A DNA stretch of 64,000 nucleotides from Luteolibacter arcticus (lineage in GTDB: Bacteria; Verrucomicrobiota; Verrucomicrobiia; Verrucomicrobiales; Akkermansiaceae): the NCBI RefSeq assembly GCF_025950235.1, contig NZ_JAPDDT010000023.1, positions 1-64,000 of the forward strand. The letters run 5' to 3'. This document shows, piece by piece, positions 45,716 to 55,248 of this stretch. How positions within the stretch are numbered: position 1 is the first letter of the stretch; each line of letters begins with the position of its first letter. A model generated the notes under the pieces. That model made no database searches, was not told the origin of the DNA, and worked only from the letters and a program-made list of their open reading frames with translations. Both the position numbers and the translations under genes were made by a program.

Positions 45716-47971
45716 CTACACCCCTGCCCTATCTCTCGCCACTACATTCTTGTGATCAAGCTCCCAAGGCGCGGGGGTGAATCGGCCCGCGATGGCCCTC
45801 CTGAGTTCGAGGTCAGGAGTCGGGTCGCCGTGATTCAGGAACCGTGCCCGGGATGGCAGCGAGGTGGTCTTGTCGCCGGACATGCGGCGGCAGGGAGTGC
45901 CGTGATCGGTGTGGTAAAGCACCTCCAAAGGCATCTTCCACCAGCATCCATGCCGCCGCAGCGTCTCCATAGCCTTCGCCCGCTCGATGAGATAGGGCGT
46001 GTGGGTGCTGAAATCCCGCACGCTCTCGTGCCCGTGGTGGTAGAGAGAAAGGGTCGCCCTCCCCACTCCGCGCCGCCAGCGGTTCGAGCACACCAGGTTG
46101 TCGCGGATGTCCCGCACCAGCTCGCCGCCGCGGTAGAGTGCGGTCCGGAAGTCCTCCCATGTCTGGGGCAGCAGCAGGAAGATATCGTCATTGAAAAGCA
46201 GCACCTCATCCGCGATCTGGACCGCCTTTGCGAGCGCTTCCGGATAGCCGGGCGCGAGGTGGAAGGTGACCTCCGGGTGATCGTCCAGCCAATCGGGACG
46301 GGCATCGCCGAAGACGTGGAAGGGCGGCGGATCGGCCAGGTTCTCCCGCACCGATCGCATGCTGTGCCGGAGTTCATCCCAGCCCGCCGCTTCCTTCTTC
46401 CACAGCCAACAGACGGCCCGGTTGCCGGTGCTCTGCTGCTTGGGGAAGGCCTCCGGTGGGGCGGGCAGATACCCGGCGCGGCGGAGCTGGCGGAGCTTCT
46501 TGAGCTTGCTGTGGCCCGCCAGATGGTGGAACCACGCGGGCCCGGCGTGCTTCCCGGGAAAGCGGTTCCACTCGGGGCTCAGGTCGTGGACCGGCATCCC
46601 GTTCAAGGAGGCCATGGCAAGCCAGGCGTTGAACTGGTGTTGCTCCTGATGCCCGGAAATATAGGGCTCCCGGCAAACTTCCAGCATGGCCGCGGCGGCA
46701 GCCCGGTCACACGCCCAGATACCGGCATTCCGGTAGGTCGATGCAAAAGGATCGATGCCCGGGAAGTGATCTGCCATCCACGCCGGCCACGCCCCTGACA
46801 CATGCTTGTAGGGCGCATCCGGCATCACGTGGAAGCCACCGGCCGCCACGAAATCCAAAGCAGGGGCGGCCGGGTGGACCATCACGTCGGCATCCACGTA
46901 GAGCATGAAATCGGCATCGCCCGCGAGGAACTGCCGCAGCATGTCCACCTCGCAAAACTTCGCCTCCGGATAGGCAGGATTCAGCCCGCTCACGTGCAGC
47001 GGGTAGCCGTGCCGGCCACACCACGCATCGAGGCTGGCGGCACACTCTGCCATCCATTCGGGGTTGTCATGGCGTAGCGTGTGGACCTCGAGCTTCACCG
47101 GATCCGTCGCGGCCGGAAAGTCGGGACGGAAGACCTTGGCGAGATCGAGTCCCTTCTGCGGCTCCGCGAGAAGCTTCGCATTGGCTGCCGCTTCCTCCGC
47201 GGCGAAGGGGTTAGGGACACCAGGCACCCCGAGGATGAGTTCGCCGGCGGAAGGATCGCTGGAAGCATCCGCCGCGGCCCGCTCATCAATCAACCGTTTA
47301 ACCTCACCGCGGACCGCTTCGCGCTTGCCTGGCCGCTCGCGATCGATCTCCCGCCATGCGGCCGGCTGGATGAGGATTCCGAGACGGGCCAGCTTTGCGG
47401 ACAGCCCGGGGAGATCTTCTAGGGCCCTCATGTCGAGATGGACCGTCCGCGAGGGATTCATCGTGTGGAAGTCCTCGAAGGAATCGCGCATCTCGCGCGC
47501 GCGCCGCAGGACCCCACCATGGCACTCCCCGAATGATGGAATCCACAGCGGGTAGGTGTGCACCAGCGACACCTCCTGCTCATCGTCCGGGCTGCGGGAC
47601 AGGAAGACCAGCCGGCTATCCGGGAAGGCCCGTAGCAGCCAACTCCAGCGCGCAACGGCATCATTCCAGCCATACCGGCCGAAGTAGCTCGAGCGGACTC
47701 CGAAGTTCGATACGCCATCTCTCGCCCCAACCCACTGGCGGAGGATGTCCGCAAAGGGCGGTGTCCACACGGCCGGCACCGGCGTGACTCTCCCCCATGC
47801 CTCGCCCGCGTGGCCGCTGGCGACGTCGTCAGGAGCCCGCTCGATGGCATACAGCCGCTCCAACAGTTCGAAGCTCTCGCCCGTACAACGGTTGCCGATG
47901 CTGCCGTCGATGATCCGGGCCAGCGCGGTTCCACCCGCGCGCGGTTGGGTGATGAGGAAGAAGGGGTTCAC
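45716..47971 (-). CDS. sulfotransferase-glycosyltransferase-Stealth fusion
   Basis: A 751-residue protein from a GTG start that overlaps the stop of the upstream gene. Three regions: (1) residues about 1-270, a sulfotransferase-like N-terminus with the PAPS 5'-phosphosulfate loop in FLITQPRAGGTALARIIDG; (2) residues about 300-510, a GT-A-like glycosyltransferase with the DxD site in FMLYVDADVMVHP near residue 360; (3) residues about 540-740, a Stealth/capsule phosphotransferase-like part with DELRHSMRSVREN, VLLFNDDIFLLLP near residue 594, and THTPYLIERAKAMETL. The fusion suggests a glycan-building and sulfating enzyme. It sits at the end of a phage tail gene run with tight overlaps. Whether it modifies tail proteins or the host surface is unknown. 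Confidence 0.75.
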   Translation of the reverse strand: MNPFFLITQPRAGGTALARIIDGSIGNRCTGESFELLERLYAIERAPDDVASGHAGEAWGRVTPVPAVWTPPFADILRQWVGARDGVSNFGVRSSYFGRYGWNDAVARWSWLLRAFPDSRLVFLSRSPDDEQEVSLVHTYPLWIPSFGECHGGVLRRAREMRDSFEDFHTMNPSRTVHLDMRALEDLPGLSAKLARLGILIQPAAWREIDRERPGKREAVRGEVKRLIDERAAADASSDPSAGELILGVPGVPNPFAAEEAAANAKLLAEPQKGLDLAKVFRPDFPAATDPVKLEVHTLRHDNPEWMAECAASLDAWCGRHGYPLHVSGLNPAYPEAKFCEVDMLRQFLAGDADFMLYVDADVMVHPAAPALDFVAAGGFHVMPDAPYKHVSGAWPAWMADHFPGIDPFASTYRNAGIWACDRAAAAAMLEVCREPYISGHQEQHQFNAWLAMASLNGMPVHDLSPEWNRFPGKHAGPAWFHHLAGHSKLKKLRQLRRAGYLPAPPEAFPKQQSTGNRAVCWLWKKEAAGWDELRHSMRSVRENLADPPPFHVFGDARPDWLDDHPEVTFHLAPGYPEALAKAVQIADEVLLFNDDIFLLLPQTWEDFRTALYRGGELVRDIRDNLVCSNRWRRGVGRATLSLYHHGHESVRDFSTHTPYLIERAKAMETLRRHGCWWKMPLEVLYHTDHGTPCRRMSGDKTTSLPSRARFLNHGDPTPDLELRRAIAGRFTPAPWELDHKNVVARDRAGV

Positions 47972-48603
47972 ACGAATTCTTTCATGGTCTCTTGAATGGC
48001 GCGCCGGCCGCGCCCCTGGATCCGCTGGAAAATCAAGATCTCGTAGCGGCGCCACTCCTCCATCGTCTTCACCGATTTCCACGAGTAGGCGGCGAACGGG
48101 CACCCTTCGGTTAGATTCTCAAAGGCGTGGATGCCGGGCAGCAGCTTGCCGATTTCCACGTCCTCCGAGTAGTGGTCGCCATCGGGCAGTCGCGCTGCGG
48201 CGGCGCGATATTCGGGCAGCAACTCGGTGCGTAGCCCGTAGGCCGCGCCGAACATGAAGCGATCATGCGGCGGGATCCGGTGATGCATCCCCACCGCCGG
48301 CTCGGGGCGGCCGGCGAGCCAATCGAGCCCCATCACCAGCGTGTCGCTGTCCACCTTGAGCTGATAGGGATCGCCGTCCGCATTCTCATGCAAGGTGGCG
48401 AGGATGCCCTCGATGCAGGCCTTCCCGTTCAAGTTGCCGCGGCGCGGGAAAGTCGTCCTGACTATCCGGCAGCCTTCCACCTCCGGCAGCGGATCGCCCG
48501 CATCGATCGCCAGCACCACGTCGACGCCGCAACTCCGGAGTGCCCGGCCTGCGAGTGCCGCCTGCGCGTAGTCCGGCGGCCAGGTGAAGATCGTGGCGGT
48601 CAT
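47968..48603 (-). CDS. glycosyltransferase-like protein (GT-A fold)
   Basis: A 211-residue protein starting MTATIFTWPPDYAQAALAGR. It has the nucleotide-sugar pocket and a DSD motif in KVDSDTLVMGLDWL near residue 87, typical of a metal-dependent GT-A enzyme. Cytoplasmic. Its start overlaps the stop of the tail gene upstream (ATGA) and its stop overlaps the start of the fusion gene (GTGTGA). An upstream in-frame ATG (48693) lies inside the tail gene and is not preferred. Confidence 0.65.
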   Translation of the reverse strand: MTATIFTWPPDYAQAALAGRALRSCGVDVVLAIDAGDPLPEVEGCRIVRTTFPRRGNLNGKACIEGILATLHENADGDPYQLKVDSDTLVMGLDWLAGRPEPAVGMHHRIPPHDRFMFGAAYGLRTELLPEYRAAAARLPDGDHYSEDVEIGKLLPGIHAFENLTEGCPFAAYSWKSVKTMEEWRRYEILIFQRIQGRGRRAIQETMKEFV

Positions 48604-51257
48604 GGCGGTGGAACCACCGTGGTGGAGCAGGTGCTGTGGCAGTAGCGCGGCCACGAACTTGCGAAGGTTTGGGAAAACTCCGTGTCGCAGCATTCGTGCG
48701 GCGTCTCATCGTCGCCAGAGTCGCCGATGATCGTAACGGTCAGGCTCGTTGGAAAGCACGCCGGCGGGACCGGGAACCGAAACTGCGCGCCCAATTCATT
48801 GATCTGCTGGGTGAGCGGGACAATCACGGTGCCCCCGTCGCAAGTCTGGCCAGCATAAGGCACGCAATTGCCTCCCTGCATGGTTATCTTAGCCATCCAC
48901 CCGCCGGGACAGCGGTTCTTGATAGATATGATACCGATCTTGACCCGCCACACCGCGTAGACTTCCTTGCCCTCCTTATAGCAATCGGCGCGGTTAAACC
49001 ATGTTGCAGCAATCTTATATTTGCAGTCCTTGGAATCGCTCGGCGAGGGGTCGATTTCATCTTCGCTTTCGAAGTCGGAGGACCCGAAATCATCATCGTC
49101 CGAATCGTCGCCGCTGCCCGGGCTCTCATCGTTGAGGCACTTATACCAGACGTCCACGTGCCCCTCGATCAGTTGCTTGAGATTGGCGATGGTCTTCTTC
49201 CCGGCCACCGTGGGAAGGTCCATCTTGGCAATGCAGGTGTGGAGCTCGCCATCGGCCTTGGCTGGCTTTTCATCGCGTTCGTAGATCTCGAGCTTGTGGG
49301 TCTCCTCATCCTCGGTCGGAACGAAGGACGCACCCGGGCAGCGGAGCCGGTCGGAAATCAGCCAGATCGAGCAGTCGTCGCGGCCCGCCACGTCGAAAAA
49401 TGGCGCTGTATCCTGATCGATCGGCGTGTCGAAGATCGTCGGGAAAACGGGCGTCACCTGCAGCCCTGCCAGTTCGTCGCTATCGGCAGGATCCTCCTCG
49501 GCGATCCTCAGGAACCGCACCGTGCCAGGGTGAATGAAAAGCCGGTCTGGGTTCTCCCTGCCGAGGTAGGGGGCATACATGCTCCGGGGCGGCACGAAGA
49601 TCTGCGTCTCCTCCGTCGGCACGGTGAATCCCCCCACGGTATCCCCCTTGCTCCCCGGATCCGCATCCGCGCCGAGTTCGTTGGACGTCCGCTCCTGCTC
49701 GCTCATCCACGTCACGCTCCGGCCGCGGAGCAAGCGCCGCAGCTCGAGCATGTCCTGTGCCGCGAGGAACGGCGCCGGGCCCACGCTGATCGTGGTGGCA
49801 CCGGTGGCGATGTCGAAGCTCACCGAGTGCACCATCGCATTCATGGTCGCCCACTCGCCCTTGCCGCCGGTGATGTTCAGCTTGCAGCCATGGAAGCGAT
49901 CGCCGCTCACATCCTCCATCACCGTGGTGATGCTGCCCTCGAACTGGTACGCCGACAGGCTGTTGTAGATCGCCGCCGCGATGCCGCTGGGCGCGGCCTC
50001 CGGCGCCACCCATTGGGTGATTCCCTTGTAAACCTTCGTGATGGCATTGGTCGCCGTCACCGTCTTGCCCTGCATCGCCTCGATCGGTTCCAGCAGCTTG
50101 CGCTCTTCGGCCGTGGCCGTGGCGCTGATCGTGATGCCGAAGTCGATGTGGACCTTCCCCACCTTCCGCCGCATCCAATCCTCGATCGAGCCGGACACCA
50201 GCTCCCGCGGAAAGTCCTCCGCATCATCATCCTCTTCCCGCTCGATCCGCGTGGCCCGCGGGTTCACCGGAGGCGGCAAATCCTCGTCGAGCTCGTCCGG
50301 GATCAGCGTGTTCGCCGTGTGGAAGGTCGTGAACGCCGCATCCGGGATGTCCTTGATCGGCGGGTATTTCTTCTTCAGCCACTCGCGCACCTCCTCCGCA
50401 TCGGTCGGGATCGTCCGCGTCTGGATCCGCTGCTTCTGGAACTGCATCTGCCCGCCGGCCAGCTCGATCACGTTCGAGATCACCCGCGGCCCGGTGGCCG
50501 GCGCGGGGTAGATGTCCTCGATCCAGTCCCGGAACGTCTGCCCGTCGATGATCGTGGCATTCAGGTAGAGGATCTGCACCGCCTCCGGCTTCAGGTCATC
50601 CCGCCGCGTGATGTTGACGCTCTCGGTCTGCCCTTCATCGATGTCGATCGTCCGCGTCGCCATCGAGGCACGCGGCGTGAAATTCAGCGTCGGCGGCGAG
50701 GTCGAGTGGTCGATCCACGGCACCCAGTCCGGATGAAACCGCAGCGACAGCCGGATGACCTCGGCACACGTCACATTCCGCACCTCGCTCTGCCATAGCG
50801 GCAGCCCAGCCGGGATGCTGCCCATCTGGATCGCCACCCCGTTGTCAGCCGCATAATTCACCGCCTCCGCGATCTGCTCCGCATCGGTGCACTCCGCGCC
50901 ATTCGACTTCCGCCCGAGGATCGCGATCGGCAACATCACGCTGCTCGACCCCGCCGGCCATTCCTCCTTGTAGATCGTATCTTCGAGGTCCTGCCAGGCA
51001 TCCACGATATCGATCTCCTGACCCTCGCTCGTCCCCGTCGCCGACGTCGGCAGCGAGTTCACCTTCCCTTGGAAAAACGCCGTGCCGTTCCGCGTCAGCG
51101 TCACGGCCGTCCCCCATGGCAGGATCTCCGCCGCATCCATGTCCACCACCCGCCGCAGCGACATGATCGACCGCGTCCCGGTGTTGAAGGTCCCGCCCGC
51201 AAACTCCAACCCCAGCGCAGAAAGCGCCGTCCCATTGATTGCCCAGGTCGCGCTCAT
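48600..51257 (-). CDS. phage tail/baseplate-type protein
   Basis: An 885-residue protein starting MSATWAINGTALSALGLEFA. The N-terminal part resembles phage tail hub or late-control proteins: GTAVTLTRNGTAFFQGKVNS, then DIVDAWQDLEDTIYKEEW. The C-terminal 250 residues have an Asp/Ser-rich linker (GSGDDSDDDDFGSSDFESED) and a Cys-rich end (CCDTEFSQTF, CHSTC), possibly a distal receptor-facing domain. It overlaps the tape-measure-like gene and the glycosyltransferase gene by 4 bases. It could be a hub or a fibre-attachment protein. Confidence 0.6.
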   Translation of the reverse strand: MSATWAINGTALSALGLEFAGGTFNTGTRSIMSLRRVVDMDAAEILPWGTAVTLTRNGTAFFQGKVNSLPTSATGTSEGQEIDIVDAWQDLEDTIYKEEWPAGSSSVMLPIAILGRKSNGAECTDAEQIAEAVNYAADNGVAIQMGSIPAGLPLWQSEVRNVTCAEVIRLSLRFHPDWVPWIDHSTSPPTLNFTPRASMATRTIDIDEGQTESVNITRRDDLKPEAVQILYLNATIIDGQTFRDWIEDIYPAPATGPRVISNVIELAGGQMQFQKQRIQTRTIPTDAEEVREWLKKKYPPIKDIPDAAFTTFHTANTLIPDELDEDLPPPVNPRATRIEREEDDDAEDFPRELVSGSIEDWMRRKVGKVHIDFGITISATATAEERKLLEPIEAMQGKTVTATNAITKVYKGITQWVAPEAAPSGIAAAIYNSLSAYQFEGSITTVMEDVSGDRFHGCKLNITGGKGEWATMNAMVHSVSFDIATGATTISVGPAPFLAAQDMLELRRLLRGRSVTWMSEQERTSNELGADADPGSKGDTVGGFTVPTEETQIFVPPRSMYAPYLGRENPDRLFIHPGTVRFLRIAEEDPADSDELAGLQVTPVFPTIFDTPIDQDTAPFFDVAGRDDCSIWLISDRLRCPGASFVPTEDEETHKLEIYERDEKPAKADGELHTCIAKMDLPTVAGKKTIANLKQLIEGHVDVWYKCLNDESPGSGDDSDDDDFGSSDFESEDEIDPSPSDSKDCKYKIAATWFNRADCYKEGKEVYAVWRVKIGIISIKNRCPGGWMAKITMQGGNCVPYAGQTCDGGTVIVPLTQQINELGAQFRFPVPPACFPTSLTVTIIGDSGDDETPHECCDTEFSQTFASSWPRYCHSTCSTTVVPPP

Positions 51258-52253
51258 TTCGATTTGTGGGGGACGTCGCCAGCCGTCGTCGCTTGGCCCT
51301 GCAGTTTTCTCACCTCATCCGTCAGCTTGTTCAGGTTGCGCCGCAGGTCCGCATCCTTCTTGCCAAAGTTTTCGTTGAACCGTTCGAGCGCAGCCGCCAG
51401 CGCCCCGATGTTCTCCGCCGTGGGATCTTCCCTGACCTTGGCCGATCAGGGGAATCAGCGCACCCACCGCCGCACCCGCCGGCCCGAAGACCAGCATCCC
51501 GGCGCCCGCGCCACTGGCTGCCGCGCCCAGCACTGAAACGATCTTCGCGCCCTGCGCGGCGGCCTCCGCCATCTCGGGATTGGTTTCCCTCAGCGCTTCC
51601 GACGCATCCTTCAGGCCACCGGCCATCATGCCGAAAACCTCACCCGCCTGGGCGAGCCCTTGCCCGATCAGCAGCGTCCGGAGCTGCTTGCTCTCCTCCG
51701 TGAGCTCCCGGGTCCCATCCGTGGTTTCATCGATCGCCTCGACGTTCTTCTTCCGCAGCTCGGCCTCTTGCTTTGCGAGATTCTCGATCACCGCCGCGCG
51801 CTCCACGGCCTCATCCGTGGCTTTCTTGCTGGCCTCGGTCGCCTCTTCCACACTGGCTCCCGCTTGCCAGGCAGCATCAAAGGCAGCAACACCCGCAGCC
51901 TTCGCCGACTCGGACAGATTCACCTGAGCGGCTGCCTGCTCTTCCAGCGCCTTGGTCTGTTTCTCGATCTCCGTCGTGGCCTTGGCCGCTTCCTCTGCAA
52001 CCGCCTTCTCGCGCTTTGCGAGTTCATCCAGCACCGCAACGTAATAAGGCTCCGGGGTATCGGCACCAGTGGGCGCGTAGTCCTTCTTGTAGTCCTGCAG
52101 GTCCTGCGTGGAAACCTGGGAAAAATCACGACCCGCCTCCGCCGCACCCTCCGCCGCCGCCTTCACCCCCTCCAGCGCCTTCTTCGCCTCATCCGCCCCC
52201 GCCGTATCCGCGGAGATGCCGATCCTCACTTCCTTGTCGTTTCCGGATGCCAT
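51254..52253 (-). pseudogene. tape-measure-like protein, +1 frameshift near the 3' end
   Basis: The first frame encodes about 270 residues of coiled-coil and a hydrophobic segment (VSVLGAAASGAGAGMLVFGP, then AAVGALIPLIGQ), then drifts into a non-coding frame. The +1 frame continues VREDPTAENIGALAAALERF and ends LQGQATTAGDVPHKSK with a stop overlapping the next start (ATGA). The shift falls at GGCCAAGGTC (51434-51443 on the plus strand). Either a mutation, an assembly error or a programmed shift. For a tape measure it is short (about 330 residues), so the tail would be short. Confidence 0.65.
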
Positions 52254-52291
52254 GGGTTCGTCAGTTCGTGCTCGCCGGGTCGATCAGTCGA

Positions 52292-54661
52292 TCAGTCGAA
52301 AAGGCGATAGGTCACCTGCCCGCCATCCAGGCGGACGTCGCCTGTCGCCGTGCCAGTGCCTAACAGCCGATACGTGTAATAGTTCTCCGCCTGGCTGGTC
52401 TGGAAGGACTGCACCAGCCGGGTGCCCCCGGAGTTGAACACGCAGTTGATACGGTTGGTCATGCCGATCGCGGCGAAGTACTGCGTGCCGGTGCCGGCGG
52501 TGAGATCCCTCGCAGTCCCCGCCCATGCGTTCGCCTCGGTGGTGGCAGCCTTGAACACGGTCCCCGAAACCCGGATCGCGTAATAAGTGCCGTTCGCCAG
52601 GTTCGTGGGTGCCGCTCCGCCGGTGGCCACTTGGAAGAGATCGCCGGTCTGCAAGCCATGGGCCGCGCTGGTGGTGATTTCCTCGGTGCTGCCATTCACG
52701 CTGTAGGTCAGCCCACCCGCGACGGTGCCCCACACGTAAACGCTATTCCCTCCCGCCGCGGTGATATCCACATCGGTATCGGCCAGCGCATTGCTCAAGC
52801 TGCTCGCCACGCGGAAGGTCGTCGCGCTGTCCACGATCGCCCAATAGGAGCCGTGGGCCAGACCTGTCGGGGCCGTGCCATTCATCATCAGCGCGATGGC
52901 CTGACCGGTCTGTAGCCCATGCGGTCGCACGGTGGTCAGCCGATCGGTTCCAGCATCCACCGTGCACAGCTTGAAGGTCGCCAGCGTGTCGTTCACGCGG
53001 ATCATCTCCAGTCGCCAAGAAGTCCCGTTCTCGGTCAGGTCACCGCTATCGAAGATCGCGAAATACGGATGCCCGTTGAGCTTGATCCTCTTCGTATTTC
53101 CGTTGGCGGCAAAGCGGCCGGTCATCACCAGCGAATCACTCGAGCGCCGGCCGAAGTAGGTCGCATGCGCCGGTACTTCGCCCATGTTCATGTCCGTCGC
53201 CGACACGCTCGGGTCGAAGAGACCGGTTGGCACCACGTTGTCCGACATCACTCCGTTGAAGTCGATGTTAGGCAGCACCGAGCTGCGCACGTGTCCACCG
53301 ATGAAGGCGTCGCCCTTCACTTGGAAAGGATAAGCGCTGCCCGGATCCATGCCGGGGAAAGACTTCCCGAATGGAAGGACCTTCAGGAAGCCTAGCTCCG
53401 GCCGGGCCGCGTGGGTGATCGAGTTCGCAGGGGCTACCGGGGATTCCTCGAGGTCGAGCTTGTCGCCCATGGCCCAGATGCGATGGACCAGGCTTGTGGT
53501 CCGGCTGCGGGTTAGCTCGGAAGTCGTGTTCGTCGTGTAGCTGTCGCCGCCCCACTCATACCAGAAGTGCGTTGTTGGACCCACACAGTTGGAGATCCCC
53601 GGTGCCGTGAACTTCACCGTCCCCACGCCTTTGAGCGTGATCGAAAGCTCATCGCCGACAACGTCTAGCAGGATCGTATAGCGGCCGCCCGGGCGCACGC
53701 CGGTAAAGCCAGGGGCAAACTTATAGACACCCCCTTCAAGAGTTCGGTTGATGCACGTGATGCCCGCTCCCGGATAGAAGCCGATTTGAAAAACACCATC
53801 CGCCGAGATGTTGATGTGGACGGGGTTGTTCCCTGTCGGAAAAATGGCGCCTCCGTCATTCGAAATGATGGCCGACGAGTCGAACGTGATGTTTCCCAAG
53901 CCCTCCCCAAGTGTCGCAGTCGGGTAGATCGAGGGTGCCATCTCCACGTCCACCCCCATCGAGAAGCGGCCGCTGCTGGCGTCCACGTAGCTGCCCACAT
54001 ACACCAGGGCACCATTGCCTGCGCGAAGCCCCCGGTTGGCGATGTAGGGCAATTGTCCGCTGCTGCCGCCAGAGATGCCACCGGAATGCACCCGCAGCGG
54101 GTTGCCGGTGGTCACCGCGTCACCGTGCTCTACCACCGTCGCGTCTGCGGTGCGGAATGCCTCGTAAAGGAACTGCTTGTGATCGGACACCACGCCCGAG
54201 GCGTAGAGGTCCACGTTCGCCAAATCATCATCCGCCTTCCCGTCCACCACCGTATCCAGCGCGGCGAGATTACCCGCCACCGCCGTCACGCTCGCCGCAG
54301 TCGCCAGCGTCCCGCTTGTCGGCAGCGTCACATTCGTTGCGCCGCTCGTCGTCAGCGTCACCGCGTTGCTGCCGCTGGTGGTGAAGTTGCCGCCCAGCGT
54401 GATCGTCTTGCCGCTGTTATTGACACCGGTGCCGCCCTTGGCCGCGGAGATCAGCTCGCCATTCCACGGCACCGGCGTGGAGAAGAGTTCCGCCAGCGTG
54501 ATCTTCTTCGACCCCGCCGCACCCGCGCTGACATCCACGATCGGCAGCACATCGGTCGGCACCGCACCGGAGCCGCTCAGGCTCGGCAGGTCGCTGATCC
54601 TTGTCTGCCCTCCTGCCAAAGCCGCCACCGCCAAGTACGAAACGTATAGTATCTTCTTCAT
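52292..54661 (-). CDS. phage tail fibre / appendage protein with FCCH-like repeats
   Basis: A 789-residue protein. It starts MKKILYVSYLAVAALAGGQ, which looks like a signal peptide (odd for a tail protein), followed by a fibre-type attachment segment (RISDLPSLSGSGAVPTDVL). The middle is beta-rich. Near the C-terminus two repeats of the form HGLQTGQAIALMMNGTAPTG and HGLQTGDLFQVATGGAAPTN resemble the FCCH domain seen in many phage fibres. It may bind the host surface. It lies before a possible baseplate gene and a glycan-modifying pair. Confidence 0.65.
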   Translation of the reverse strand: MKKILYVSYLAVAALAGGQTRISDLPSLSGSGAVPTDVLPIVDVSAGAAGSKKITLAELFSTPVPWNGELISAAKGGTGVNNSGKTITLGGNFTTSGSNAVTLTTSGATNVTLPTSGTLATAASVTAVAGNLAALDTVVDGKADDDLANVDLYASGVVSDHKQFLYEAFRTADATVVEHGDAVTTGNPLRVHSGGISGGSSGQLPYIANRGLRAGNGALVYVGSYVDASSGRFSMGVDVEMAPSIYPTATLGEGLGNITFDSSAIISNDGGAIFPTGNNPVHINISADGVFQIGFYPGAGITCINRTLEGGVYKFAPGFTGVRPGGRYTILLDVVGDELSITLKGVGTVKFTAPGISNCVGPTTHFWYEWGGDSYTTNTTSELTRSRTTSLVHRIWAMGDKLDLEESPVAPANSITHAARPELGFLKVLPFGKSFPGMDPGSAYPFQVKGDAFIGGHVRSSVLPNIDFNGVMSDNVVPTGLFDPSVSATDMNMGEVPAHATYFGRRSSDSLVMTGRFAANGNTKRIKLNGHPYFAIFDSGDLTENGTSWRLEMIRVNDTLATFKLCTVDAGTDRLTTVRPHGLQTGQAIALMMNGTAPTGLAHGSYWAIVDSATTFRVASSLSNALADTDVDITAAGGNSVYVWGTVAGGLTYSVNGSTEEITTSAAHGLQTGDLFQVATGGAAPTNLANGTYYAIRVSGTVFKAATTEANAWAGTARDLTAGTGTQYFAAIGMTNRINCVFNSGGTRLVQSFQTSQAENYYTYRLLGTGTATGDVRLDGGQVTYRLFD

Positions 54662-54690
54662 AAAAATTCGTCGCATTCGTCCCATCGGAC

Positions 54691-55230
54691 CTATTCCTCA
54701 TGCTCTTCCCCCACTAGGAAATCCCCGCCTTCCGTCACCAGCTCGTCGCCACCCTCGGCCATCAGCGTCTCCAGCGGCACCTCACCCCAGACGCTGCCTT
54801 CCACGTAGGTCCCCAGGTCCGCCACGATGTTCCCGCCCAGGATCCGCACCGTCTGTCGGCACACCTGGTCCTCGTGCTCGTGCGGCCAGCTCTGCACCGC
54901 ACAGTCCTTCACCCGGAATTGCCGACCGCCCGCAAAGGACAGCAGCACGTCCTTCCTCGACCGCGGCAAGGCGAGCGCATCCACGAAGTTCGCCTGCACC
55001 GCCGCCTTCACGCCTCCCTTCACCCGGGCCATCGTGAAATCGATCTTGTGCGCCTCGTTCCCTCGCGGGTAGTTCACCACGCCCGTCCCGCGCACCGTCG
55101 CCGACGTCTGCACCTCCTGCCCGCCATCGACCTTCACCGGCTCCCACATCGGCGCGCCATACGGCACCAGGACGAAGCGCGCCCCGTCCGGGTCCCACAT
55201 GACTCTCACCGGGGAATCCCATAGGTCCAT
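54691..55230 (-). CDS. phage tail-module protein
   Basis: A 179-residue protein starting MDLWDSPVRVMWDPDGARFV. A central beta-rich domain (VRGTGVVNYPRGNEAHKIDF) resembles distal-tail or tube-adaptor proteins. It could also be a minor tail protein. Assigned by position and fold pattern only. Confidence 0.5.
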   Translation of the reverse strand: MDLWDSPVRVMWDPDGARFVLVPYGAPMWEPVKVDGGQEVQTSATVRGTGVVNYPRGNEAHKIDFTMARVKGGVKAAVQANFVDALALPRSRKDVLLSFAGGRQFRVKDCAVQSWPHEHEDQVCRQTVRILGGNIVADLGTYVEGSVWGEVPLETLMAEGGDELVTEGGDFLVGEEHEE

Positions 55231-55248
55231 GCGAAGATCGTGTTATTG

